Positions 51,149 to 59,364 of a stretch of DNA of 64,000 nucleotides are shown here, one piece after another. Each line of letters starts with the position of its first letter. Position 1 is the first letter of the stretch. The position numbers were made by a program, and so were the translations under genes. Source of the DNA: Streptomyces caatingaensis (GTDB taxonomy: Bacteria > Actinomycetota > Actinomycetes > Streptomycetales > Streptomycetaceae); contig NZ_LFXA01000017.1 of assembly GCF_001187435.1 (NCBI RefSeq), positions 868,001-932,000 on the forward strand, in the 5' to 3' direction. The notes under the pieces are model-generated. The model ran no database searches, was not told where the DNA came from, and saw only the letters and a program-made list of their open reading frames with translations.

Positions 51149-51187
51149 ACGGAGCCCGCCGCCTCCCGAAGAGGCGACGGGCTCCGT
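51149..51187 (-). terminator. Strong hairpin after fmdB
   Basis: ACGGAGCCCG and CGGGCTCCGT pair, with an inner CGCCTC/GAGGCG stem and small internal bulges, 27 bp past the fmdB stop. It is a clear intrinsic-type hairpin without a long T-run. Confidence 0.8.
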
Positions 51188-51213
51188 CGAAGGATGCTGC
51201 CGGAGTGAGTGCG

Positions 51214-51522
51214 TCAGGCGGCCGACGAGCTCGCCGAGGCCGAGGAGGTGCTCGACGAGGCCGAGGACGACGACGAAGACGAGGACGACGCGGAGGCCGA
51301 CGACGTCGTGGACGCCGACTTCGCCGGGCTGCTGCTCGACGACGTGCCCCGGCTGTCGTTGCGGTAGAAGCCGGACCCCTTGAAGACGATGCCGACCGCG
51401 GAGAACACCTTCTTCAGGCGTCCGTCGCAGCTCGGGCACACGGTCAAGGCGTCATCGGTGAACTTCTGCACCGCCTCGAGGCCCTCGCCGCACTCGGTGC
51501 ACTGGTACTGGTAAGTCGGCAC
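51214..51522 (-). CDS. FmdB-family zinc ribbon protein
   Basis: A 102-residue protein starting MPTYQYQCTECGEGLE with a second CPSCDGRLKK pair, giving a four-Cys zinc ribbon, then VGIVFKGSGFYRNDSRG, typical of FmdB regulatory-type proteins. The C-terminal half is almost entirely Ser/Ala and should be disordered. GTG at 51522 follows GGAGGA. A CIRCE-like element lies 10 bp upstream, suggesting HrcA heat-shock control. Confidence 0.9.
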   Translation of the reverse strand: MPTYQYQCTECGEGLEAVQKFTDDALTVCPSCDGRLKKVFSAVGIVFKGSGFYRNDSRGTSSSSSPAKSASTTSSASASSSSSSSSSASSSTSSASASSSAA

Positions 51523-51531
51523 TTGCTCCTC

Positions 51532-51558
51532 CTGGCACTCTCACTCGATGAGTGCTAA
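51532..51558 (-). promoter_or_regulatory. CIRCE-like operator upstream of fmdB
   Basis: On the minus strand the sequence reads TTAGCACTC-N9-GAGTGCCAG, against the CIRCE consensus TTAGCACTC-N9-GAGTGCTAA: the left arm is perfect, the right arm matches 7 of 9, and the spacer is exactly 9. It ends 10 bp before the GTG start of fmdB, where a bound HrcA repressor would block expression. Confidence 0.75.
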
Positions 51559-51588
51559 CGACGCTCCATAGTGCAGTATTCCCGCGCG

Positions 51589-52872
51589 TCAGTCCACCGG
51601 GACGGGCTCGCGGTGACCCACCCCACGTGCCGCGACGGCCGACTCCTCCGCCGGAGGGGTGAGGCTGCGCCGCAGCGCCAGCAGGACGAGCAGCGCCAGC
51701 GCCGTGCCGCACAGGGGCACCAGGAAGCCGTGGTGCGCGCCGAACTTGTCGATCAGCTTGCCGGCCACCAGGGAACCGGCCGCCTGGCCAAGGCCCACCG
51801 AGCCGGTGAGCCAGGTGAACGCCTCGGTCCGGGCCCCGGCCGGGACCAGCTTCTCGACCAGGGTGAAACCGGTGATCAGCGCCGGGGCGATGCACATGCC
51901 GGTGATCAGGCCGAGGGCGCCCAGCACCGGCGCGGAGCCCGCGGCCCACAGCGGCGTCGTGGCCAGCGTGAGCAGCGGGTAGGCGACCAGCAGCCGGCGC
52001 TGGGGGGCGCTGCGCCAGGCGACGGTGCCGACGACGACGCCCGCGATCATGTTTCCGGCCGCGAACGCCCCGTACAGCACGCCGTTGAGGCCCGGTTCGC
52101 CGATCTTCTCGGTGAAGGCGGCCATCGACATCTGCATGCCGCCGAAGACGGAGCCGATGCCGAGGAACATCACGGCCAGGACGCGCACGCCCGTCACCGA
52201 CAGCGCCGAGGCGCCCTTCTCGCGGCCGCCCGTCCCGGAGGTGCGGCCGGGCTGCGGCTGGGTGCGCCGCTGCGAGGCGAAGAGCAGGCCGCCGACGACG
52301 GTCAGCAGCGCCTCGGCCACCAGGCCCGCCGACGGGTGCACGCCCGTGCACAGCGCGGTGGCCAGCACCGGACCGATCACGAACGTGAACTCGTCGGTCA
52401 CCGACTCGAAGGCGGCCGAGGTCGCCATCAGCGGCGAGCCCGTCAGCTTGGCCGCCCAGCGCGCCCGGACCATCGGGCCTATCTGGGGGGTCGACGCACC
52501 GGCCGGCACCGCCGCCGCGAACAGCGCCCACAGCGGGGCGTGCGACAGCGCCAGCGTGATCAGCAGCGAGATCGCGGCCGCGTGCACGACGACGCCGGGC
52601 AGCAGCACGGCGGCCTGTCCGAAGCGGTCCGCGAGCTTGCCGCCCTGCGGCGCGAAGAGCGCCATCGACACACCGGCGGTCGCCGAGACGGCGCCCGCCG
52701 TGGTGTACGAGCCGGTGGTGTTCTGGACGAGCAGCAGGATGCCGATGGTGAGCATCGCGAACGGCTGTCGCGCCAGGAAGCCGGGGAGCAGGAACGTCCA
52801 GGCGCCGCGCGTGCGCAGCAACTGGCCGTACCCGGGACGGGCCCCGGCGGATTCGTTGACCGTGCCTGCCAC
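51589..52872 (-). CDS. MFS transporter, 12-TM type
   Basis: A 427-residue protein with about 12 hydrophobic segments. TM2-3 loop APQGGKLADRFGQAAVLL is a motif A variant. A cytoplasmic Gln/Arg-rich loop (about 190-215) separates the halves. It resembles small actinomycete MFS exporters of unknown substrate. It is followed by the fmdB gene in the same direction, but with its own gap of 66 bp. Confidence 0.88.
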   Translation of the reverse strand: MAGTVNESAGARPGYGQLLRTRGAWTFLLPGFLARQPFAMLTIGILLLVQNTTGSYTTAGAVSATAGVSMALFAPQGGKLADRFGQAAVLLPGVVVHAAAISLLITLALSHAPLWALFAAAVPAGASTPQIGPMVRARWAAKLTGSPLMATSAAFESVTDEFTFVIGPVLATALCTGVHPSAGLVAEALLTVVGGLLFASQRRTQPQPGRTSGTGGREKGASALSVTGVRVLAVMFLGIGSVFGGMQMSMAAFTEKIGEPGLNGVLYGAFAAGNMIAGVVVGTVAWRSAPQRRLLVAYPLLTLATTPLWAAGSAPVLGALGLITGMCIAPALITGFTLVEKLVPAGARTEAFTWLTGSVGLGQAAGSLVAGKLIDKFGAHHGFLVPLCGTALALLVLLALRRSLTPPAEESAVAARGVGHREPVPVD

Positions 52873-53060
52873 GGCCTGGCCTTTCCGCCGCCTGGTAGCA
52901 CGCCCCGGACGGTCGCCGCACGGAGCGCGCCGAGAGCTGTCCTCTCGCGCAGGACCGTGGTAGATACCGCTCCGGCCGCCTTGTCGCGGCCGCGGCCGCC
53001 GTGCGGTCGCGCCAGCCCTGCATCAGGCAGAGTTGGTTCGATGTTTTGAGCAGGATGAAC

Positions 53061-54620
53061 TTAGTTCTTCCCTACCATACCCGGCGTCCGTTTCCGCCCG
53101 CCCTTCCCGGAACCGGCAACCGCCGTCCCGTCCTCGGTGCCGCTGGTTCCCAGCCAGCCGGCCAGCTTGCCGCCCTCGGCGACCGCCCGCAGCCGTTTCT
53201 CGGTCGCGTCGCGCACCGGGTCGGTGGCCACCACCAGCAGCTCGTCCCCGCGCCGCAGCACGGTCGCCGGCCCCGGGACGAAGCTGGTGCCCTCGCGGAC
53301 GACCAGGGTGACGGCCGAGCCGGCCGGCAGCCGCAGCTCCGCGACCTCGACGCCGTGCATCCGCGACCCCTCGGGCACCGCGACCGACAGCAGGTGGCCG
53401 CGCAGCCGCTCCAGGGGTGCCGACTCGATGCCCAGGTCCTCCGCCTCGGTCTTCCCCAGGGCGAGGCGGCGGGCCAGCCACGGCAGCGTCGGGCCCTGCA
53501 CCAGGGTGTAGACGATCACCAGGACGAAGACGATGTTGAACATCCGCCGCGCCTCGGGCACGCCCGCCACCATGGGGATGGTGGCCAGCACGATGGGCAC
53601 GGCGCCGCGCAGCCCGGCCCAGGACAGCAGCGCCTTCTCCTGCCAGGGCAGCCGGAACGGGGCGGTGCTCAGGAAGACCGACACCGGCCGGGCCACCATC
53701 GTCAGCACCAGCCCGACCACGAGCGCGGGCACGATGTCGTCCCCCAGCTCGTGCGGGGTGATCAGCAGACCGAGCAGGACGAACATCCCGATCTGCGCGA
53801 TCCAGCCGAGCCCCTCGGCGAACCCGCGGGTGGCCGGCCAGTGCGGCAGCTTGGCGTTGCCCAGGATCAGCGAGGCGAGGTAGACGGCGAGGAAGCCGGA
53901 GCCGTGGGCGAGCGCGCCGCCCGCGTAGGCGACGGTGGCGATGGCCATGACGGCGATCGGATAGAGGCCGGAGGCGGGCAGGGCGATGTGCCGCAGGCCG
54001 TACGCGCCGAGGAAGCCGATGGCCAGGCCGACGGCCCCGCCGATGGCCAGTTCCAGCGCGATCTTGCCGAGGAGCAGATACCAGTGCTCGACCGGGCCGG
54101 CGGCCGAGAAGGCGACGACGAGGATGACGACGGGGGCGTCGTTGAAGCCCGACTCGGCCTCCAGGACGCCCGTCAGCCGGGACGGGAGGGGAACGTTCCG
54201 CAGGACGGAGAAGACGGCGGCGGCGTCGGTCGAGGAGACGACCGCGCCGATGATCAGTGACTGGCGCCACTCGACACCGGCCAGATAGTGCGCGGCGGTG
54301 GCCGTGACGCCGACGCTGAGCGCGACGCCGGCGGTCGACAGGACCGCGGCGGCGGGCAGGGCGGGCTTGACCTCGTGCCACTTGGTGCCGAGTCCGCCCT
54401 CGGCGAGGATCACGACGAGCGCGGCGTAGCCGAGGACCTGGGTCAGGCCGACGTCGTCGAAGCTGACGCCTATGCCGTCCTGGCCTATCGCGACGCCGAT
54501 GCCCAGATAGACGAGCAGGCTGGGGAGCCCGCTGCGGGAGGAGACCCGTACCGCCGCCACCGCGACCAGCAGCACGAGCGAGCAGACGAGCAGGAGTTCG
54601 TTGAGGTGGTGGACAGTCAG
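53061..54620 (-). CDS. Potassium/proton antiporter with RCK-C domain (CvrA/NhaP2 type)
   Basis: A 519-residue CPA1-type antiporter: about 12 TM segments, with the ion-binding region SSTDAAAVFSVLR and EAESGFNDAPVVILVV, then a C-terminal cytosolic TrkA-C-like domain about 400-470 (GVEVAELRLPAGSAVTLVVREG, then RRGDELLVVATD). It exchanges K+ (or Na+) for H+. The start is taken as CTG at 54620 because GGGAG lies 7 nt upstream and the resulting TVHHLNELLLVCSLVLLVAV completes TM1; the next option, GTG at 54575, would cut into it. Confidence 0.88.
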   Translation of the reverse strand: MTVHHLNELLLVCSLVLLVAVAAVRVSSRSGLPSLLVYLGIGVAIGQDGIGVSFDDVGLTQVLGYAALVVILAEGGLGTKWHEVKPALPAAAVLSTAGVALSVGVTATAAHYLAGVEWRQSLIIGAVVSSTDAAAVFSVLRNVPLPSRLTGVLEAESGFNDAPVVILVVAFSAAGPVEHWYLLLGKIALELAIGGAVGLAIGFLGAYGLRHIALPASGLYPIAVMAIATVAYAGGALAHGSGFLAVYLASLILGNAKLPHWPATRGFAEGLGWIAQIGMFVLLGLLITPHELGDDIVPALVVGLVLTMVARPVSVFLSTAPFRLPWQEKALLSWAGLRGAVPIVLATIPMVAGVPEARRMFNIVFVLVIVYTLVQGPTLPWLARRLALGKTEAEDLGIESAPLERLRGHLLSVAVPEGSRMHGVEVAELRLPAGSAVTLVVREGTSFVPGPATVLRRGDELLVVATDPVRDATEKRLRAVAEGGKLAGWLGTSGTEDGTAVAGSGKGGRKRTPGMVGKN

Positions 54621-54847
54621 GGGCCGCTCCCTTCACTAGAACTCCGGTCGTGGCACGGCGAAACGTTCTGTGGCCGACCGGAATTTCGTTTCCTCTCCTA
54701 ACATTTTACGGGTTCTTAACGCGGTCCGGCGGTCCGGCCGTGGGCCGCCCCCAGCGGTGGTGCCGACTCCGCGTCCGGCCGCCGGGCCCCCTGCGCCTAT
54801 GGTTGCTTCCAGCACTCCAGGACCACCCGGCCCCGCGAAGGACAGCG

Positions 54848-57715
54848 ATGCCCTCCAACAACACCGGCCCTTCCGGCAAGAAAAAGAAGGGACGCCGCGC
54901 CCGCCTGCTCGGGATCAGCCTCGCGCTGCTGCTCGTGGGAGGCACGGGCTACGGGGCGTACTGGGGCGTCGACACCGTCCGCGCCTCCTTCCCGGAGACC
55001 ACCGGCACGATCCAGCTGAAGGGCCTCAAGGGCCAGGTGCGGGTCGAGCGCGACGGGAACGGCATCCCCCAGGTCTACGCGGACAACGTCGAGGACCTCT
55101 TCCGCGCGCAGGGCTTCGTCCAGGCGCAGGACCGGTTCTGGGAGATGGACGTCCGGCGGCATCTGACGGCGGGCCGCCTCTCCGAGATGTTCGGCTCCGG
55201 ACAGGTGGAGACCGACGCCTTCATCCGCACCATGGGCTGGCGGAAGGTGGCGCAGGAGGAGTACGACACCAAGCTCTCGGAGACCACCAAGAAGTACCTC
55301 CAGGCGTACTCCGACGGCGTCAACGCCTACCTCAAGGACCACCAGGGCAAGTCGCTGTCCGTGGAGTACGCGGCCCTGGAGTTCGAGAACGACTACAAGC
55401 CCGAGAAGTGGAACCCGGTCGACTCGGTCGCCTGGCTCAAGGCGATGGCCTGGGACCTGCGCGCCAACCTGCGGGACGAGATCGACCGTTCGCTCGCCTC
55501 GACCCGGCTCGACGCGAAGCAGATCGAGCAGTTGTACCCGACGTACCCGTACGACCGGAACAAGCCGATCGTCGAGGGCGGCGGCTACGACGGCCTGGCC
55601 AGGGAGTTCGACCCGAAGGGCACGCCGTCCTCCTCCGCGTCGGCCCTCCAGGGCACCCGGCAGGGGACGCAGCAGGGCGCCCCGCAGGGCACCGCCAATG
55701 GGGCCTCCGGCAACGGCGGTACGCCCGGCGGCTCCGCCAACACCGGGACGAACAAGGGCACTCCGGGCGGCTCCTCCGCCACCGGCGGGCTGCACACCGG
55801 CCTGTCCGCCCTGTCGAAGACGCTCGGGCAGATCCCGGCGCTGCTGGGCCCGAACGGCAACGGCATCGGCTCCAACTCCTGGGTGGTCTCGGGCAAGTAC
55901 ACGACCACCGGCAAGCCGCTGCTCGCCAACGACCCGCACCTCGCGCCGCAGATGCCCTCGCTCTGGTACCAGATGGGCCTGCACTGCACCAAGACCGGCG
56001 AGCAGTGCCCGTACGACGTGGCCGGCTACACCTTCGCGGGCATGCCCGGCGTCGTCATCGGCCACAACCAGGACATCGCCTGGGGCATGACCAACCTCGG
56101 CGCCGACGTCGCCGACCTCTACCTGGAGAAGGTCTCCCCGGACGGCACCTACCAGTTCGGCGGCAAGCAGAAGCCGCTGCGCACCCGCAAGGAGACCATC
56201 AAGGTCGCGGGCGGCAAGGACCGCGAGTTCACCATCCGCTCCACCGACAACGGCCCGATCGTCTCCGACCGCAACGACGAGCTGACCAAGGTCGGCCAGG
56301 ACGCGCCCGTGAAGGGCGTCGCCCCGGACCGCGCCGAGGGCTACGCCGTCTCCCTGCGCTGGACGGCCCTGGAGCCGGGCAGGACCATGGACGCGGTCTT
56401 CGCCCTCGACCGGGCCGCGGACTTCGCCGAGTTCCGCAAGGCGGCCGCCGACTTCGCCGTCCCCTCGCAGAACCTGATCTACGCGGACACCAAGGGCCAC
56501 ATCGGCTACCAGGCGCCCGGCCGCATCCCCGTGCGCTCCAAGAAGCACGACGGCCGGCTGCCCGCGCCCGGCTGGGATCCCGCCTACAGCTGGAAGGGCT
56601 ACATCCCGCAGTCCGCGCTGCCCTGGGACTACGACCCCAAGCGCGGCTACATCGTGACCGCCAACCAGGCCGTCGTCGACAAGAAGTACCCCCTGCCGCT
56701 CACCTCCGACTGGGGATACGGCGTCCGCAGCCAGCGCATCAACGAGCTCATCCAGTCGAAGATCAAGGACGGCGGGAAGATCTCGACCGAGGACATGCAG
56801 AAGATGCAGATGGACAACAGCAGCGAGATCGCCAGGCTGCTGACCCCCTATCTGCTCAAGGTCAAGCTCAAGGGCCCCAACGAGCGCGAGACCAAGTACC
56901 TGCGCGAGGCGCAGGACCTGCTGAAGGACTGGGACTACCACCAGGACGCCGACTCGGCCGCGGCCGCCTACTTCAACGCCGTCTGGCGCAACACCCTCAA
57001 GCTCGCCTTCGGCAACAAGCTCCCCAAGGAGCTCCGCGTCAAGGGCCAGTGCCTGCGGGTGCGTCCGGCCAACGACGCCGGCCCCAAGGAGGACCTCGAC
57101 GGCAAGGCCCGCTGGGTGGTGGAGTGCGGCGAGCGCGAGCCGGACGAGGCGCAGCCGGACGGCGGCGACCGCTGGTTCGAGGTCGTCCGCAGCATCATCG
57201 ACAAGCCGGACGACGCGTGGTGGAAGACGAACGGCACGCGCGCCAACCCCGGTTCGAAGAACCGTGACGAGCTGCTGGCCCGGGCCATGAAGGACGCGCG
57301 CTGGGAGCTGACCTCCCGGCTCGGCAAGGACGTCTCCTCCTGGAGCTGGGGCCGCCTGCACCAGCTGAACCTGAAGAACCAGACGCTGGGCAAGGAAGGT
57401 CCGTCCGTCGTCCGCTGGCTGCTCAACCGCGGTCCGTGGAACCTCGCGGGCGGAGAGGCCGCGGTCAACGCGGCCGGGTGGAACGCGGCCGGGGGCTACG
57501 ACGTCCTCTGGGTCCCGTCCATGCGGATGGTCGTCAACCTCGACGACTTCGACAAGTCGCGCTGGATCAACCTGACCGGGGCGTCCGGGCACGCGTACAA
57601 CGCGCACTACTACGACCAGACGGACATGTGGGCCAAGGGCGAGCTGCTGCCCTGGGCGTACTCGGCCGGAGCGGTGAAGAAGGCGACGGAGGATTCGCTG
57701 ACGTTGCGGCCGTAG
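54848..57715 (+). CDS. Penicillin acylase family N-terminal nucleophile hydrolase
   Basis: A 955-residue protein with a basic N-terminus and a single TM/signal anchor (LLGISLALLLVGGTGYGAYW). The alpha region has VRVERDGNGIPQVYADNVEDLFRAQGFVQAQDRFWEMD. Self-processing is expected at Gly341-Ser342 in GNGIGSNSWVV, leaving Ser as nucleophile. A Gly/Thr/Ser/Gln-rich linker of about 75 residues precedes that site. The beta chain has MPGVVIGHNQDIAWGMTN and ends in TGASGHAYNAHYYDQ. Such enzymes hydrolyse acyl amides, including acyl-homoserine lactones or cyclic lipopeptides in some cases; the substrate here is unknown. It is divergent to the antiporter. Confidence 0.92.
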   Translation: MPSNNTGPSGKKKKGRRARLLGISLALLLVGGTGYGAYWGVDTVRASFPETTGTIQLKGLKGQVRVERDGNGIPQVYADNVEDLFRAQGFVQAQDRFWEMDVRRHLTAGRLSEMFGSGQVETDAFIRTMGWRKVAQEEYDTKLSETTKKYLQAYSDGVNAYLKDHQGKSLSVEYAALEFENDYKPEKWNPVDSVAWLKAMAWDLRANLRDEIDRSLASTRLDAKQIEQLYPTYPYDRNKPIVEGGGYDGLAREFDPKGTPSSSASALQGTRQGTQQGAPQGTANGASGNGGTPGGSANTGTNKGTPGGSSATGGLHTGLSALSKTLGQIPALLGPNGNGIGSNSWVVSGKYTTTGKPLLANDPHLAPQMPSLWYQMGLHCTKTGEQCPYDVAGYTFAGMPGVVIGHNQDIAWGMTNLGADVADLYLEKVSPDGTYQFGGKQKPLRTRKETIKVAGGKDREFTIRSTDNGPIVSDRNDELTKVGQDAPVKGVAPDRAEGYAVSLRWTALEPGRTMDAVFALDRAADFAEFRKAAADFAVPSQNLIYADTKGHIGYQAPGRIPVRSKKHDGRLPAPGWDPAYSWKGYIPQSALPWDYDPKRGYIVTANQAVVDKKYPLPLTSDWGYGVRSQRINELIQSKIKDGGKISTEDMQKMQMDNSSEIARLLTPYLLKVKLKGPNERETKYLREAQDLLKDWDYHQDADSAAAAYFNAVWRNTLKLAFGNKLPKELRVKGQCLRVRPANDAGPKEDLDGKARWVVECGEREPDEAQPDGGDRWFEVVRSIIDKPDDAWWKTNGTRANPGSKNRDELLARAMKDARWELTSRLGKDVSSWSWGRLHQLNLKNQTLGKEGPSVVRWLLNRGPWNLAGGEAAVNAAGWNAAGGYDVLWVPSMRMVVNLDDFDKSRWINLTGASGHAYNAHYYDQTDMWAKGELLPWAYSAGAVKKATEDSLTLRP

Positions 57716-57728
57716 CCGGCCGCAGGGT

Positions 57729-57782
57729 TTGTCCTCCGACGCCGGACGGGCTGCATGCAGCCCGTCCGGCGTCGGAGGACAA
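57729..57782. terminator. Perfect 54-bp palindrome, bidirectional terminator
   Basis: Two 27-bp perfect arms with no loop (arm starts TTGTCCTCCGACGCCGG and its centre is CTGCA/TGCAG) fill the gap between the acylase gene and the convergent cyclo-ligase gene. As RNA it forms a strong hairpin in either direction. Confidence 0.9.
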
Positions 57783-57791
57783 CCGTGCGCG

Positions 57792-58376
57792 TCAGCGGAA
57801 CCGCCTCACACCCCCCGGCGTCACCACCGCATCCACCGCCTGATCGTGCGCCTCCGCCGGCACGCGAGGGACCACCTCGTGGTCGTAGAGCAGAACGACC
57901 CGCGCCGGCCCCGGCCGGGAGAGCCGGGCCAGCACCCGGTCGTACGACCCGCCCCCGCGCCCCAGCCGCACCCCCCGCCCGTCCACCGCGAGCCCCGGCA
58001 GCAGCACGGCGTCGGCCTCCGTGACGGCGGAGACCCCGAGCCGGTCGCCGTCCGGCTCCAGCAGCCCCCGGCCGGCACGGACGAGATGGCCGGGCCCCCG
58101 GTACAGCCCCCAGTCGAGATCGTTGTCCGGCAGGAGCACCGGCAGCAGCACCCGCACCCCCCGCCCCCGCAGCACCTCCAGCAGTGCGCGCGTGCCGGGC
58201 TCGCGGCCTATCGACACATACGCGGCCACGGTCGAGGCCCCCGCGAGCTCCGGGAGATCGAGCGCGCGCCGCCCCAGCGCTTCCTGCGCCCCCGCGACCG
58301 CCTCGGCGCTCAGCGCCGCGCGCCGGTCGAGCAGCGTTCGCCGCAAGTCGGCCTTGCCGACATCGGACTTGCCCAT
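57792..58376 (-). CDS. 5-formyltetrahydrofolate cyclo-ligase
   Basis: A 194-residue protein of the 5-FTHF cyclo-ligase family: KADLRRTLLDRRAALS at the start, VAAYVSIGREPGTRALLEVL, LLPDNDLDWGLYRGP and the ATP-binding LPGLAVDGRGVRLGRGGGSYDR with a final VPAEAHDQAVDAVVTPGG. It converts 5-formyl-THF to 5,10-methenyl-THF using ATP. The start ATG 58376 has AAGGAG 12 nt upstream; an in-frame ATG at 58406 is possible. It is divergent to galU. Confidence 0.92.
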   Translation of the reverse strand: MGKSDVGKADLRRTLLDRRAALSAEAVAGAQEALGRRALDLPELAGASTVAAYVSIGREPGTRALLEVLRGRGVRVLLPVLLPDNDLDWGLYRGPGHLVRAGRGLLEPDGDRLGVSAVTEADAVLLPGLAVDGRGVRLGRGGGSYDRVLARLSRPGPARVVLLYDHEVVPRVPAEAHDQAVDAVVTPGGVRRFR

Positions 58377-58457
58377 TGTTCGTACAAACTCCTTTTCTCG
58401 GTTCATACTCGGTGGAGCCGCATCTTCCACCCATTCGCAACGGATAGTGTTCGCCCC

Positions 58458-59360
58458 ATGACTCACGCGCGACGTCGGATCAGCAAGGCTGTCATTCCTG
58501 CCGCCGGTCTCGGTACCCGTTTCCTGCCGGCCACCAAGGCCACCCCCAAGGAAATGCTGCCGGTCGTCGACAAGCCGGCGATCCAGTACGTGGTGGAGGA
58601 GGCGGTGCAGGCCGGCCTGACCGACGTCCTCATGATCACCGGTCGGAACAAGCGCCCGCTGGAAGATCACTTCGACCGGAACTACGAGCTGGAGGAGGCG
58701 CTGCGGCGCAAGGGCGACGCCTCCCGCCTGGCGCGCGTGCAGGAGTCCAGCAACCTCGGCACGATGCACTACGTCCGCCAGGGCGACCCCAAGGGCCTGG
58801 GCCACGCCGTGCTGTGCGCGGCGCCGCACGTGGGCGACGAGCCGTTCGCCGTGCTGCTGGGCGACGACCTGATCGACGCCCGGGATCCGCTGCTGTCGCG
58901 GATGGTGGACATCCAGCGGCGGCGCGGCGGCAGCGTCATCGCCCTGCTGGAGGTGGAGCCGTCGCAGATCCACCTCTACGGCTGCGCCGCCGTCAAGCCG
59001 ACCGACGCCGAGGACGTCGTGGAGGTCACCGGGCTGGTGGAGAAGCCCGAGCGGGCCGAGGCGCCGAGCAACTACGCGGTGATCGGCCGCTATGTGCTCG
59101 ACCCGGCGATCTTCGACGTGCTGCGCGAGACCCCGCCCGGCCGCGGCGGCGAGATCCAGCTCACCGACGCGCTCCAGGCGCTCGCCGCCGAGCCGGGGCT
59201 GGGCGGCCCGGTGCACGGCGTGGTGTTCAAGGGGCGCCGCTACGACACCGGTGACCGCGGCGACTACCTGCGCGCCATTGTCAGACTGGCGTGCGAACGC
59301 GAGGATCTGGGGCCGGACTTCCGTGCCTGGCTCCGCCGGTACGTCACCGAGGAGATGTAG
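58458..59360 (+). CDS. galU: UTP-glucose-1-phosphate uridylyltransferase
   Basis: A 300-residue enzyme with the nucleotidyl-transferase N-terminus VIPAAGLGTRFLPATKATPKEMLPVVDKPAIQYVVEEA, the metal Asp in LLGDDLID, VEKP in GLVEKPERAEAPSNYAVIGRY, and GEIQLTDAL. It makes UDP-glucose for polysaccharide and glycogen-related use. It stands first in a rightward group: glp follows after 4 bp. Confidence 0.95.
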   Translation: MTHARRRISKAVIPAAGLGTRFLPATKATPKEMLPVVDKPAIQYVVEEAVQAGLTDVLMITGRNKRPLEDHFDRNYELEEALRRKGDASRLARVQESSNLGTMHYVRQGDPKGLGHAVLCAAPHVGDEPFAVLLGDDLIDARDPLLSRMVDIQRRRGGSVIALLEVEPSQIHLYGCAAVKPTDAEDVVEVTGLVEKPERAEAPSNYAVIGRYVLDPAIFDVLRETPPGRGGEIQLTDALQALAAEPGLGGPVHGVVFKGRRYDTGDRGDYLRAIVRLACEREDLGPDFRAWLRRYVTEEM

Positions 59361-59364
59361 CGCC

